A DNA stretch of 64,000 bases from Phytophthora sp. 'mugwort' (GCA_033558025.1 JAUCEF010000006.1:868001-932000), one strand, 5' to 3'; shown: positions 8,489-20,226, numbered from the stretch's first letter. Numbers and translations: made by a program. The notes: generated by a model from the sequence alone, not told the origin.

Positions 8489-11400
8489 TTACGCCGTCGT
8501 CTCATTCATCTCGCGCTCGTAACGCAGCTTGTCCAGCTTGGCCGCTTCCACCCACGGCGCCTTTTGTTCGGGAGTCATCTCTTTCCACAGCTGCACGAGC
8601 TCTTTCATGACGTCAACCATCTGCGCGTCCTCTCCGAGTGACCGCTTCACTTCCATCCGGCTGGCCATACTGAACTGTACGTACGCACTACGAGGTTTAC
8701 GTACACTGCTCAAAGTCCCCTCTTTTTTTACTTTCTTCTCCTTCTTGCCTCGTTGAGGCTGGTGTTTCATAGCTGTCGGCGACCATGGAGACCGAGGCAA
8801 GCGGCTCTTGTCCTCAGTCTTCACAGGTGTAACTCCCCCACTGACGTCAGTCATGTGCTCCTGCTTAAGCAGCTTGCTCTCCTTCTTGACATTCAGCTTC
8901 TCGACATGAGCAAACTCGGCCTTGATCGTCCACGCAAGAGCACCTTTCGTGGCATTCTCGTCCAGTTCCGCCACCTGACGAATCTTCTTAAGCACGTACG
9001 ACGGCTGCAAGTCCTCATTCTTCTCCTGTCTCATCTTCGCGCAAAAGTCAAGCGCAACTTTAGCCGCATCTTTACTCGTTGCCTGCAGTAAGAAAGACAC
9101 CAACGCCTCCGTGTGCTGGTCAACCATTTCCTCGTTCTCGTCGCGTTCCTTGCGTTTCTTCGCGCGCTTGGCCTCACGCTGTCTCTGCATGCGCTTCGCC
9201 TCCTTCATAATAAGTTCATCCACGCGGGATTGATGTTGCTTGACATCTGCACGAGCCGCAGCTAGCTGCTGATCCAGTTTGGCACGCTGCTGTTGCAAAA
9301 CATGACGCACATCGTGCTCCTTCTTCTCCCGAATCTCCAAATCCGCATTGTCCTTCTCACAAATACGCATGAGCGAGTCGCAGCGACGTCCAATCTCGGC
9401 TGCAGTGCGCGAGCGAAGATAATAATCGAACGCAAACATCTCCATGCTGCAGATTTCCTGCTTGATGCGATCCCAAGCTCCATAACCGAACTGGTTCACT
9501 AGACACAACAGTACACGATCCTCTTCTTCTGTAAACACTTTGCCACCCTTACCTTGATAATTAATCGGCATGTCTTCCCATGGATTCGCGTAGCGCTTCA
9601 CCTTACGCGCCGTTTCCTCAGTCAAACGTTCAATTTCAAGTAGCTTCGACTCTCCTTTCTCAATAGATTTCATGATTTTGGGCCAGTCACTTAGCTCGTC
9701 CTGGCCGCGGGCAAGGAAAATCTGCGAGTATCGCTCAATTTCCTCCAGAGGTTTCATCATTTCGCGGGCCACAGCTTCGATATTGCCACGACCATAACGA
9801 GCAAGCAACTTGATGAAGAGGAAGAACTGGGGCTTGTTCCAATCGCTGAACCCCTCGGTCAGCAGTTGCTCCTTCTCCTGCAACTCGTCGTCCGTGAGAT
9901 ATTGAGCATGAGGTGGAAGCGGCGGCTTTTCCATCTCACTCTTGGCTTGCTCATAGTTAGCACACTCAATTTCGTGCAGTTCAAGGAGTCGTTTGCGGTT
10001 GTAGAACTGCCATTCATCGATACGGGGCAAGCGCAAAGCTTTCGGCAACTGTTTCTGCTTCGTCCTATGTTTGCTCTCTGCGGACACGTGACTATGACGA
10101 AGCACAGTACGACGTTCCCGCTTGCCCATACCTTCTGCCATCTGGCGCGCAAGTTCTGCATCGGCCAGACGCTTTAGTTCCTCTTGACGTTCCTTCTCGT
10201 TCGAGTAGTCGATACCGTCGTGGTTCTGGCAGCCTCCACCATCCAGCTTAAAGTCAAGCATATCCCCTTTGTCGTGCACTTGCATCTTTTGTTTCATTTC
10301 CTCCGTGCGTTGCTCCCCCTTGGCAAGGATAGCATCGATATCCTCGTCAGTAATGGTCGAGTCTGTAGTGCGGAAAACTTGATCAGCGCCAAAGCGAATC
10401 ATCTCGAGCATATCGTTCTTCGTCAGCTTGCTTTGTTTCTCTTGAAGACGACCTTGCTGCACAACCATCGCGTCCAGTTTCAATTTCTGTTGAGCACGCT
10501 CAATGATCTTTTCCTCGACCGAATCCGTCGTCACGAAACGGTACACATTCACCTCCTTCTTTTGACCGATACGATGCGCACGATCCTGGGCCTGTAGATC
10601 AGCTTGCGGGTTCCAGTCCGAGTCGTATAGAATGACAACATCTGCCGTGTACAAATTAATACCGAGACCACCAGCACGTGTGGACAGCAGGAACAGAAAC
10701 TTGGACGAATTTGGTTTGTTGTACTCGTCAATGGAGCTCTCGCGATCCTCGTACGACGTCTGACCATCGATACGGCAGTATTCATACTGACGCATGCGAC
10801 TGAAGTCCTCCATAATATCCAAAACACGAGTCATCTGCGTGAAAATAAGCACACGCGAGCCACGCTGCTTCAGCTTCTTCAGCAGTCTATCGAGTAGCAC
10901 CATTTTCCCGCAATTTTCGACCACGTGTTCTCCTAACGGATCCAACGATCGATCCTCCTGCCCTTCAAATAGATACGGGTGACCACAGCACTTCCGCAAC
11001 TGCATCACAATGTTCTGCAGCGCACTCTTCGAGACACCACCTGATCCACCCATGATCGTGTTCATATCACGCAGCAGAAGCGACTTGTACAGTACTTTCT
11101 GCATTTCCGACATCCCCACAAACAGCAGCGTTTCCTTCTTCGGCGGGAGACTTTTCTCTACATCTGCTTTAAGACGACGCAGCATGAATGGACGCAGAAT
11201 CTTGTGCAATTGACTGATCATTTGCTTCTTTGCTTCGTCATCATCCACATCCAGATTGAACCAGTCGTCAAACTCCTGCGAGGATGCAAACACATCAGGT
11301 AGCAAGAAATTAAGCAACGCCCACAGTTCGTGCAGGTTATTCTGGAGAGGAGTGCCCGTGAGCAACAACCGATGCTCCGTATCAAGCATCCGGACGACCG

Positions 11401-12786
11401 TGGAGAATTGAGAGCTTTCGTTCTTAATACGATGAGCTTCATCAATCACTAGATATCGCCAAGCAAACTTGCACAACGCCGTCTTTTCCTTCAGACACAT
11501 CTCGAAGGTTGTCACACATACGTCAAACTTTCGCTTGTCGTCAGGTAAGCCAGGACATAAAACTTCCTGCACGACCCGTTGACGTTCCTCCTTGTTGCCA
11601 TGGAACTTAACAGCACGTAGTGAGGGGCACCAGCGCTCAAATTCGGCCAGCCAGTTACTCAGCGTCGACTTGGGCACCAATACAATGTGTGGGCCTGAAA
11701 TGTTCTCAAACTCGTAGAAATACGCCAGCACTGAAATGGTCTGCAACGTCTTGCCAAGCCCCATCTCATCAGCTAGGATCCCATTGATTCCTTGGTGTGC
11801 GAGGTTGACCATCCAGTTCAGTCCTTCAAGTTGATACGCACGCATCGTACCGAATTTAATCACGGACGGTTGTTGAGTGATACGAACTCCCACATGCTGC
11901 GACGAGTCCAGCTCATCCTCATCGTCATTACCAGCACGCTTCTTGCTTTTCTTCTTGCCCTTCTTGGAGTCCGTATCTTCGGCACTTTCCGCACCTGTTT
12001 CAACATCATCAGCATCCAACGTCGCGCCCTTCTTGCTCTTCTTTTTGTCGTTCTTGACCTGTCCGCTGAAGTGAGCGAAGATGTCGCTCTGCGATAGAAG
12101 GTACTGGAGTCTGGCTGATGCAATCTCGGACTTCTTCTTGGCAAGTGCCTCTTTTTGACGCACTTCCTCGGCCTTGAGCTCATCTCGCTCGTCAATCTCC
12201 TGTTGGCGGATCTCCCGTCGGAGCCTCTTGGCTTCTAACTGCTTCCCCGTGAGCTCCCGAGCCTGTCGCTTGGGTCGCGTCTCCTCAATCACCACTTGAG
12301 ACTGCTCAAAAAGCATAAAAAAAAATCAATAAACTCGTCAGAACGTGACTCTTAACAACATCGAGAGTTCTGCTCGACATGGCTCTTCTTACGCACCTTC
12401 TTGCGCTCGCGTTTGCCCTCTACGACACCGTACATCTCCTCTCGTTTGCGCGCGCGCTCTCTCTCAACCTCCTCGTCACGCGCGCGGCACTCGTCTTCAT
12501 AGCGCTGCTTGTCCTGGGCCGCAAGCTCCACGAACTCCTCGCGCTCGCCGGCCGAAAGCTGCGCCCAACGCGCGCTAATCTCCTTGGATATACTCCCCAG
12601 CTCCATGGGCTCGTTAAGCTCGGCCGCCTTGGCCGCCACGTCGCGCTTGACGTCGTCCATGACGTGCTTCTGATACAACTGGTAGGCCGTCTTGGCCTTG
12701 GCGGGCTGGTGGGCGCCGCCAGCCTCACCATTCTGGAATTGCGCCTCCACGGCCACCCAATCGGCGCGGCTCTCCTTCCTCTCCAT
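8489..12786 (-). CDS. ISWI-family chromatin remodelling ATPase with HMG boxes at both ends
   Basis: Two exons, 12786-12397 and 12301-8489, joined across a 95-nt intron (donor GTGCGT, acceptor TTGAGCAG, phase 0), give about 1,400 aa. Exon 1 encodes an HMG box (about residues 29-105: AYQLYQKHV...ISARWAQLS...YEDEC). Exon 2 gives a basic/acidic linker, then a SNF2 ATPase with Walker A DEMGLGKT near 309-316 and DEAHRIKNE near 417. It continues with a helicase C domain (GGLGINLYTADVVILYDSDW, QAQDRAHRIGQ) and then HAND, SANT and SLIDE regions (YQGKGGKVFTEEEDRVLLC, LRSRTAAEIGRRCDSL). A second HMG box closes the C-terminus (RKPRSAYVQFSMASR...LWKEMTPEQKAPWVE). ISWI proteins slide nucleosomes in the nucleus. 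The intron join is by hand; if wrong, exon 1 would be a separate small HMG protein. Confidence 0.85.
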
Positions 12787-13141
12787 CGTAGGTTTGCTTT
12801 GGGGGGTCGAGCGACGCCTGCAGGCCGAGAAATAGAGCGCTAAAGAAGGACCTCCTGGCGACCGACCGAGATGTCTAATGGCGTTTTGTGTCCGCGCTGC
12901 CAACAGACGACTCGAATAGAGCGCGGTGGGCGTTGTATTTTGGATGCTACAGTGGATGGTGTGATGTAATGATAGAGTCGAGGATATATATATGACATCA
13001 TTTTATGGTGCTGTCTTTTGAAGACGAAAGATCTGCCATCGTTTTCTGTGTCACTGGATCGGGGGAGGTTGAAGCCCGAGCCATCGGAAGAAAAGCGAAG
13101 TCCCAGACGAGCTGCCACTACCTTGTTGTATCGAGTACGAC
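12787..13141. other. Divergent promoter region
   Basis: About 355 nt between the ISWI start (12786, minus) and the PSI-domain gene (13142, plus). The minus-strand frame upstream of 12786 stays open to 12903, so a longer ISWI N-terminus is possible. No clear initiator was seen. Confidence 0.5.
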
Positions 13142-14545
13142 ATGATGGAGCAGACGCATGCGCCCGTGGTGCTGCAGGATCTGCTCGAGGAGGACACGGC
13201 GGTGGCGCCTATGGACGCTGGTAATGGTGGCCATGACAATCTCCAATGGGACGCCTGCGCCTCGCACAAGGACTGCGACTCGTGTCTGAATGCCAGCTAC
13301 GCCTGTCACTTCTGCAAGAGCGACTTTCAGTGCCATGCCATCGGTTCCCCATTCGGCTGTCCAGTCGGCGTCTCGGTTTGCCACCACCTTGAAGGTCAGA
13401 GGCCTCGAATGCGCCTTCTCTGCTTTTTGCTCTTGTGCATTGACACTCTGTTGTCTCGTGTTCGTTGCAGACTGCGAGCGGTCGGACCCGCAGTACGTGG
13501 GCTACGGTCCGCCACCGTCAGTGGTTATCGCTGTGCTGTGTCTGATGGTGACGCTGACCTGCTGCTTCTGCGGTCTCTCGGCAATCTGCTCGGTCTTCTG
13601 TCGCGGCAAGCGACCAGCGTCGCGACACGCCAATCTCGTGGTGGCATTGGAGACAGACAAGCGAAAGAAGAAAACGACACTGAGGTGCGACTGGATGTAC
13701 CTTACATTTGGTTTTAATCGTACCGGGCTCATGTGTCGGGGTTGCGACGCTATGTGATCAATAGAGATGACGAGGAACGTGCGCAGGCTCAGAGGCAGCC
13801 TTTGCTGCTGGGTGAAATCCGAGAGGGTGAAGTGAGGTTGTTCGAGAACGACGTGGACCAGGCGTCACTTGAGCGTCTCCGTACCCGTTACGAACAGGAC
13901 GAGCGGCAGTTCAACTGGCAAGCGTTTGCTGGGCGAGTCACGTGGCTCACAGTGCTTATCTCGCTGACGGTACTTGCGCTCATGTTCTACCCGCGTATGC
14001 CAGACTACAATGTGTGCAACCGCGAGTTTGAATGGGAGTCCATTCTGCACAGTATCATGGGCTTAGAGCCAAAAGTGGAGTATCAAGTACTCGTGAGTGT
14101 GATCAATGAGAACCGCTTCGGCTTCGTGCTAGAGTCAGGAAGCGCTGACATTTACCATAACTCGACATTGGTGGGCAAGTGGGAGCTCGACAAGCCATGG
14201 GAGGCTAAGGCCGGTTCAATCAGTGATATGATTGCGGGGATCAATATTACCCCTGGATATGCTGAGGGGATTGCTCTCTGGAAGGATTTTAGCAAAAATG
14301 AGCTCATCTTTCGGATTAACGCTACAGTTACTGGGTCTATTACGTGGGGGAGATACAAGGTATGTGCATTTTTAACTAATTCTGTCGCTCGATATCAAAT
14401 TGTTGACCCTAACTCGCTGATACTTCTGCATTCTCGGTTGCAGATTTATCACATTTCATCCTCAACTCCGGACGTCGAGTTCCTTGTTGGAGCAGAGTAC
14501 GATCGTGGTCTCTGCAAGTGCACGGAATACTTGACACCAACCTAG
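13142..14545 (+). CDS. PSI-domain membrane protein with LEA2-like C-terminal domain
   Basis: Four exons: 13142-13394, 13471-13684, 13765-14359 and 14444-14545. Introns are 76, 80 and 84 nt, phases 1, 2 and 0, and the product is 387 aa. The N-terminal part has a cysteine-rich PSI-like module (CASHKDCDSCLNASYACHFC, about residues 40-80). A transmembrane helix follows (VVIAVLCLMVTLTCCFCGLS), then a cytoplasmic charged stretch and a second helix (VTWLTVLISLTVLALMFY). The C-terminal domain (VSVINENRFGFVLESGSADI, then a TITWGRYK-like strand) resembles the LEA2/WHy fold. Both hydrophobic segments argue for an integral membrane protein with both ends on the same side. The last intron is a multiple of three and could be retained. 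Function unknown. Confidence 0.75.
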
Positions 14546-14817
14546 GTTGACCTGCAGTGGGGGTTCCATGAACGCTCTCTTAAAAGCTTTACAACTGGGT
14601 GCTTTTCATCTGACATCTGCTCTGCAATACACATTTGAACAGGATGGATACGTTGGGAGAACTTCTTCAGAACAGAAGACCATTTATTAGGATAATACGT
14701 CCAACTGAACCTTTGTTTGATGCGGGGAGTTACTCAAATGTGCAGGACTGCAGGGTGTCAATATATTACGAGGTAAAACTTAGGAACTTACGCTCAAACA
14801 TGCATTGTGTCGTTCCC
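14546..14817. other. Convergent intergenic gap
   Basis: 272 nt between the stop of the PSI-domain gene and the stop of xanthine dehydrogenase. No gene is seen; it holds both 3' ends. Confidence 0.5.
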
Positions 14818-17800
14818 TTAAAAACTTCCACTTGGTTGGTAACTAACCATGTCGGCTTCACGTGCTCCGAAAACTTTCTTCAGCATCTTATCAGCGCATG
14901 CCATTCGAGCTCGCTCAGGGGTCACGGGGCTGCGCAACTCAAAGTATCCATGATGGCCAGCGTCCGCCCTAGCTGCATAAATCGCCTCTTTGACAGCGAA
15001 GAAGGCACTGGAGCCCAAGAACAGTGGCGGCTCTCCGACGGCCTTACTCGAGTGCACTGCAAACTTGTTCTTCTGGTTGGATTCGAGCCACACGCGGAAG
15101 TCCAACGGCACGTCATTAGCACTGGGGATTTTGTACGCACCGGGACCCCGAGTAAAAAGATTGCCTCGCTTCACCCAAGGGTGTCCGTCATCGCCCCACA
15201 CTAACTCTTCCAGTGCGAACAGTCCGAATCCTTGCATGAACGCGCCTTCAATCTGGCCAATGTCGATAGCAGGGTTGATACTGGCACCGAGATCCATGAG
15301 GATGTCAACGCTTAGCATGTGGAAGTCTCCCGTAAGCACGTCCAGTTCCATTACCGTGCAGGCCACACCCGTGGTGAAGTAGTTGAATGCTGTGCCCACT
15401 TCAATATTTTCAGCCACCGACTTGGAGAAGTCGTAGCCACAACGCTCCTTCGGAACGATGTAGAACCCTTGAGCCGACATGTTAACGCGTTCAAAGTAGG
15501 CGGCATTTGTGACCTCGCTAAATGATGCGTCTGGACCAAGTCGTTCACGAATAGGTGCCAAACGCGCCAGGATCTGCTCACACGCGTCCAGTGTCGCCAT
15601 TCCGTACAGATCCGTGCTCATGGAGGCTGCTGACGGCTGTGAGTTTGGGACCTTGTTGGTCGATGTCTCTTCAATATGCACCTGGTCATGAGGAATCCCA
15701 AAGGCGCGCGCAGCTACCTGGATCACTTTGGTATGAAGGCCTTGTCCCATTTCCACTCCACCGTGCGATATCAGTACACTTCCATCCACGTACACGTGAA
15801 CCAAAGAACCACCTTGGTTCATAAACTTCGAGGTAAAGCTAATGCCAAACTTCGTTGGGAGGAGCGCAACGCCACGCTTTTTCCATCGGTTACTCCTGTT
15901 GAATGTCTCGATCTCCGCTTTCTTGGATTCAAATCCGCTGCGATCAATCGTGTGTTGCCACAACGTCCGCAAGTTGAAGTCTTCTAGCGGCTGGCCATAG
16001 TGCGTCGTTTGGCTCTCGACGTACATATTGCGGGAGCGAACCTCTTCCGGAGTGAGCTTCACCGTGCGTGCAATGTGATCAATGTACGTCTCAGCTATGA
16101 AGAGACCCTGGGGCCCACCAAACCCGCGAAAGGCAGTATTTGTTGCGAGATTGGTGCGGCACACGGTGCCATTGCAGCGAAGATTCGGGATCTTGTACGA
16201 ATTTTCGCAGTGGAAAAGCGCGCGATCCATTACCGCCAAGGATAGATCCATCGAGTAGCCTGCGTTGTTGTACATGTCCACGTCCAGGGCTAAAATGGTG
16301 CCATCGCGTTTGATACCGACCTTGTATTTTGCGTAGAATGGGTGTCGGCCACCAGTAGTTAGCATATCAACGTGCCGTTCCAGAAGACACTTTACTGGCC
16401 GCTTCATAACGTGAGCTGCGACAGCAGCAGCGCAAGTGACAAACACCGTGCGGGTCTCCTTTCCACCAAAGCCACCACCAATTCGTTTGGTCATGCTCGT
16501 AATCCGATTGGAATTAATACCCAGCACTCTGGCTGCCAGCACTTGTGCCTTCGTCGCAGCTTGCGTCGATGAAATGATTTTCATTCCACCTTCTTGGGGA
16601 GTGCAAAGGGAGACGTTGGTCTCAAAGTAGAACTGCTCCTGGCCACCCATGTGCACCTCACCCTCCAGCACAATGTCGGATTCTTCCAGCCCCTTCTTAA
16701 CGTTGCCACTATCAATTGTGTGCACTGGAAGAATAAACGACTTCTCACGAATGGCATCCTCAATTGTGGTCACGGATGGCAGCTCCTCGTAGACGACCTT
16801 GACTTTGTCAGCAGCCACCATTGCTAGCTCGTGCGTGTCCGCAACGATAATGCCAACAGGTTGACCGACGCAAAGTACCTCCTTGGATGCAAAGCATTCC
16901 TCGTCCTTGAGCACAGGACCAATTTTATTTGAGCCAAGCCTCTCTGTCTCGAAAACAGAGGCGTCGAAGAAACGGTGGACACCTTCCATACTCAGTGCTT
17001 CACATGCATCGATGCTCTTAATGAGTCCATGAACACATGTAGACAGAACCAAAGCTCCATGAAGCGTTCCAGGCGTGTTTGGAATGTCGTCGGTGTAACG
17101 TGCTTCACCGCTCACTTGCAAGTACGCCGATTTATGCATGAGTGGGTCTCCCACTGGCCCTCTCTTCGTCATGGTATCACCCACTTGTTGGTGCTTTGAG
17201 TTTTGAAGACCACCAGCTTCCATTCCGAAGGTTTGTATTCCATGAGAAACAGGGCGTACATGATGTAAAAACGATTTGCCTGCGGAATGAACCTCGTCAT
17301 CAACAGTTGGCGCCGCGGGGAGCAGGGAAGCTGCAGCCTTTTTCGCCTGTAAATCGAGCTGAAGTTGATCTGACGATGCAACAAAGAACTTGAACAGGAA
17401 TGACGAGCACAAGCTCTCCCTGTACTTCGCCATTCCACCCGGAACACTGTCAGGAAGCTTGAAATCGCTCGAGTGTAGCACATCGCACGCCTCATCAAAC
17501 GTTGAAGCGTCAAATGTCTTACCAATTAGAAAATGCTCCGTCTCAGATGCGGGCTTCGTGGTCGGCGCCATGCCGCCGTACACCGCAGAGGCATCCTGGA
17601 TAGTCCAAGCCCCGGTATCTCGTGAAGATTCAAGCCTCACACGAATTCCCGCGGTTACGATACTGATATCATCCTCTCGACGGCGCGCCTGCTTGAAAGG
17701 GAGCATATATTCCCACTTCTTCGTGTACGGAACATATACAGCGCTGACGATCTCATCCGGGTCCATTCCTACCTTACGGTAAGAGAGAAAGAAATCACGC

Positions 17801-19224
17801 ACTCGAGTGTAGCGTGCGCCTCTTGTAGATTGCAGCTCGATGTAAGCATCCATCGCTGCAAGCAGGGGGTTCATGTCTGAGATCGGGCTAGCCGTGACGA
17901 GATTGCCGGCGATACACGCCACATTTCGGATATGCGTACTCGCAAACCACTTAAGCATCTTGACTATCGACTCAAAACCGCGCGTTTGGTATGATGGCAA
18001 GGTCTGAATAAGCTCCGATAGCTGCTGTTTCACCTCTGTGAGCGTCACGGCTGCACCAAACCTGATGCCTTCAAATGGTTCTGCTCCAGCGAAAACCGTT
18101 TGATTGATATGGTCGGTCGGGGTCACATCTTTTGTAGCCATTAGCTCTGGAATGCGGTTCACGTGGATGAGATGCGCGTACTTGAAGCCTTTGAACTTCG
18201 TCTCAATCCCCATTTCCGTGTTGCCTACAGAGATTTTCGCATCAGGATGTTGACTCTTGAGTTGAAGTAGGTGGGACATCGTCACGGGAGCAAACCACTG
18301 AATGTGTTTACCATCGATCTGCATTACTTGCGGTGTCAGCGCCTTCTTCACCAACTCATTGGGAAACGAAGACACCGACAGAGCAGCAGCTTTCTTCGAA
18401 TCACTGGTCAATGCATCAGCACCATCCTTTTCACGCAGTTTGCGCTGCTTGGACATATCTCGGATCTTGCGCGACGAGCAGCTAGTAAGCTCCTTGGGCT
18501 TGCCTTGACGTAGGTCTTCAATATCAACTACTGCGTTGCCGTTCTTATGTGCATTAGGGCAGCCTGGACACGCGTCCTTGCAGTGGGCCTCACCTGCATC
18601 ATCACCAAAGCTCTTGGCCGCATCCAGAATGGGGCGATACCCCGTACAGCGACACAGGTTCCCATCCATGCCGTGCTCGATGTCCTCCATCGTGAGCTCT
18701 ACGGCCGTTTCTCGCTGCTTGATCATCGAGTACAGCGCCATGACGAAGCCGGGCGTGCAGTAGCCGCATTGCGAGGCGTGCGACTCAGCCAGGGCTTTCT
18801 GCACCTCGTGCAGACCCGTGGACTGGTCCATGGCACCCGTGATGGCGCCCACGCCCTCGACGGTCGTGACGGCGCAGGTGTCCATGGCGCAGAGCGGAGC
18901 CAGACACGAGTTTACCGACACGTGGCGCACACGCCCCGTGGCCACATCAAACTTGGAGACCATGACGGTGCAGGCGCCACAGCCGCCCTCACCACAGCCG
19001 AGCTTGGTGCCAGTGAGCCCCAAGTTCTGGCGCAGGAACTGAAGCAGCGTCTGCTCTGGGCGTACGTCCTTCTCGGCGATCTGGATGCGCTGTCCGTTCA
19101 CGTACAGCAGCAGATCATGGCGCACGCCGCCGGCAGCCATGGGCGAAGATGGAGACGCGGTGTGCGGCGGCATTTGTTGGACTTGTTGCTCAGGCCGCCA
19201 CTTGAAGAGTGAGTGCGCACCCAT
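14818..19224 (-). CDS. XDH: Xanthine dehydrogenase/oxidase
   Basis: A single 1,468-aa frame without introns. It oxidises hypoxanthine to xanthine and urate in purine breakdown, using Mo-cofactor, two 2Fe-2S clusters and FAD. Cluster 1 ligands are in KLGCGEGGCGACTV (C77, C82, C85) with C107; cluster 2 uses C153/C156 (SQCGYCTPGF) and C191/C193 (NLCRCTGYRP). The FAD domain follows at about 310-520 (VGNTEMGIE, NVACIAGNLVTASPISDMNP). The Mo domain keeps the catalytic residues: Glu in GGGFGGKETR (bovine E802), Arg in MDRALFH (R880), the FRGFGGPQG loop, and Glu in VGEPPLFLGS (E1261). The R880 equivalent points to purine rather than aldehyde oxidase specificity. Normal family length is about 1,330; the extra N-terminal 34 residues (to about M29) may be untranslated if translation starts at the internal MAAGG. 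It is convergent with the PSI gene. Confidence 0.95.
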   Translation of the reverse strand: MGAHSLFKWRPEQQVQQMPPHTASPSSPMAAGGVRHDLLLYVNGQRIQIAEKDVRPEQTLLQFLRQNLGLTGTKLGCGEGGCGACTVMVSKFDVATGRVRHVSVNSCLAPLCAMDTCAVTTVEGVGAITGAMDQSTGLHEVQKALAESHASQCGYCTPGFVMALYSMIKQRETAVELTMEDIEHGMDGNLCRCTGYRPILDAAKSFGDDAGEAHCKDACPGCPNAHKNGNAVVDIEDLRQGKPKELTSCSSRKIRDMSKQRKLREKDGADALTSDSKKAAALSVSSFPNELVKKALTPQVMQIDGKHIQWFAPVTMSHLLQLKSQHPDAKISVGNTEMGIETKFKGFKYAHLIHVNRIPELMATKDVTPTDHINQTVFAGAEPFEGIRFGAAVTLTEVKQQLSELIQTLPSYQTRGFESIVKMLKWFASTHIRNVACIAGNLVTASPISDMNPLLAAMDAYIELQSTRGARYTRVRDFFLSYRKVGMDPDEIVSAVYVPYTKKWEYMLPFKQARRREDDISIVTAGIRVRLESSRDTGAWTIQDASAVYGGMAPTTKPASETEHFLIGKTFDASTFDEACDVLHSSDFKLPDSVPGGMAKYRESLCSSFLFKFFVASSDQLQLDLQAKKAAASLLPAAPTVDDEVHSAGKSFLHHVRPVSHGIQTFGMEAGGLQNSKHQQVGDTMTKRGPVGDPLMHKSAYLQVSGEARYTDDIPNTPGTLHGALVLSTCVHGLIKSIDACEALSMEGVHRFFDASVFETERLGSNKIGPVLKDEECFASKEVLCVGQPVGIIVADTHELAMVAADKVKVVYEELPSVTTIEDAIREKSFILPVHTIDSGNVKKGLEESDIVLEGEVHMGGQEQFYFETNVSLCTPQEGGMKIISSTQAATKAQVLAARVLGINSNRITSMTKRIGGGFGGKETRTVFVTCAAAVAAHVMKRPVKCLLERHVDMLTTGGRHPFYAKYKVGIKRDGTILALDVDMYNNAGYSMDLSLAVMDRALFHCENSYKIPNLRCNGTVCRTNLATNTAFRGFGGPQGLFIAETYIDHIARTVKLTPEEVRSRNMYVESQTTHYGQPLEDFNLRTLWQHTIDRSGFESKKAEIETFNRSNRWKKRGVALLPTKFGISFTSKFMNQGGSLVHVYVDGSVLISHGGVEMGQGLHTKVIQVAARAFGIPHDQVHIEETSTNKVPNSQPSAASMSTDLYGMATLDACEQILARLAPIRERLGPDASFSEVTNAAYFERVNMSAQGFYIVPKERCGYDFSKSVAENIEVGTAFNYFTTGVACTVMELDVLTGDFHMLSVDILMDLGASINPAIDIGQIEGAFMQGFGLFALEELVWGDDGHPWVKRGNLFTRGPGAYKIPSANDVPLDFRVWLESNQKNKFAVHSSKAVGEPPLFLGSSAFFAVKEAIYAARADAGHHGYFELRSPVTPERARMACADKMLKKVFGAREADMVSYQPSGSF

Positions 19225-19985
19225 TGCAGTCCTTTTCGGTGAATGGGCGGGCGTTCCTCCGATCCTGCCTCGTTCTGATTATGGCCCGGCTATTTGCCTT
19301 AACTCGTAGTTGGAAGATCCTGCTGTGCTGCTAAACTCAAATAAGCAACTTGGATTTACATGTATATAGTGAGTGGATCTGGCAAAAGAGAACTGCTCTT
19401 ATCTTGTAGTAGCTTAACACATCAGCCAGAAAGCTGACAGAGGCCTCGTGCCGAGACCTTGTTGGTCCATGACCGCACCCACGCAGGTTGAGTAGGATAA
19501 CCAAATTCGGGGCATACGATTCCCATACGAGCTAAGTTTCGCCAGATGATCATAAGCCGTGTTTAGTTGATTTTACCTTGTATTGACAACCGAGCTGTAT
19601 TTAATTTTACTTTGTATCGATGAACTATGGTTTGTCGTACTGAAGCCGACTACGTACGGCTTGACCTGGTTGTTGTTGCTTACCATCGAGATATAGTAAT
19701 GGTTGAACGTTCATAATTGCAGAGACGTTGGAGCTCACAAGCTTGTTCTGTTCACGTTACGAGACGTTGACGCGACGAACACCGTCGAACTAGTCTGAGC
19801 TTCTGGTGGCACCATTGAGCTTGCACTTCATTTTTATTTTGGCGGTTAAATTGCATGCGGGTTCGGGGAATGCCGCGATTGGCCCTGTTTCGCACCAAAG
19901 CGAAGCCCGACCTCGGCTCACCCACCAACTGTCAACTGTGAATTTGAACCTGTTAGCAGTGTTGGCTTTTTACGTGCCTTTTTAC
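19225..19985. other. Intergenic, no gene seen
   Basis: 760 nt upstream of xanthine dehydrogenase, containing its promoter. TTTGTATYGA words recur, but no feature is certain. It ends at the left TTAA of the piggyBac-like element. Confidence 0.45.
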
Positions 19986-20159
19986 TTAACCTCAGTGACA
20001 TTTGTCCAGGACAAAGGATCAAATAGGTCCACGCTAAAAAACACCCAGTTCGATTTTGTCCTATGGTGTCAAACAGCATAGGACAAATATCGATCGTACT
20101 TCCACTCCGCACGCAAAAGGAAATTTCAACCTTCGTGCCGTCACGAGCACCAAGTCTCG

Positions 20160-20226
20160 CCAGTGAATGCTGAGTCACTTGTTGTGGTGGTTTTAGCGCC
20201 ACAACAAGTGACTCAGCATTCACTGG
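20160..20226. repeat. Perfect 28-bp hairpin inside the piggyBac-like element
   Basis: The left arm, 20160-20187, starts CCAGTGAATGCTGAGTCACT. It is exactly complementary to 20199-20226, with an 11-nt loop (TGGTTTTAGCG). It lies between the left end and the transposase frame. Smaller palindromes of TTTGTCC(TA) flank it at 20001-20015 and 20055-20087. Confidence 0.95.

Noticed and set aside
12352..12903. Independent small HMG protein ending at 12352
   Set aside because: A strong donor (GTGCGTAAG) lies before its stop and joins in phase with the ISWI frame; kept only as an alternative.
18547..19212. 221-aa frame antisense to xanthine dehydrogenase
   Set aside because: It is a shadow of the 2Fe-2S coding part and has no independent features.
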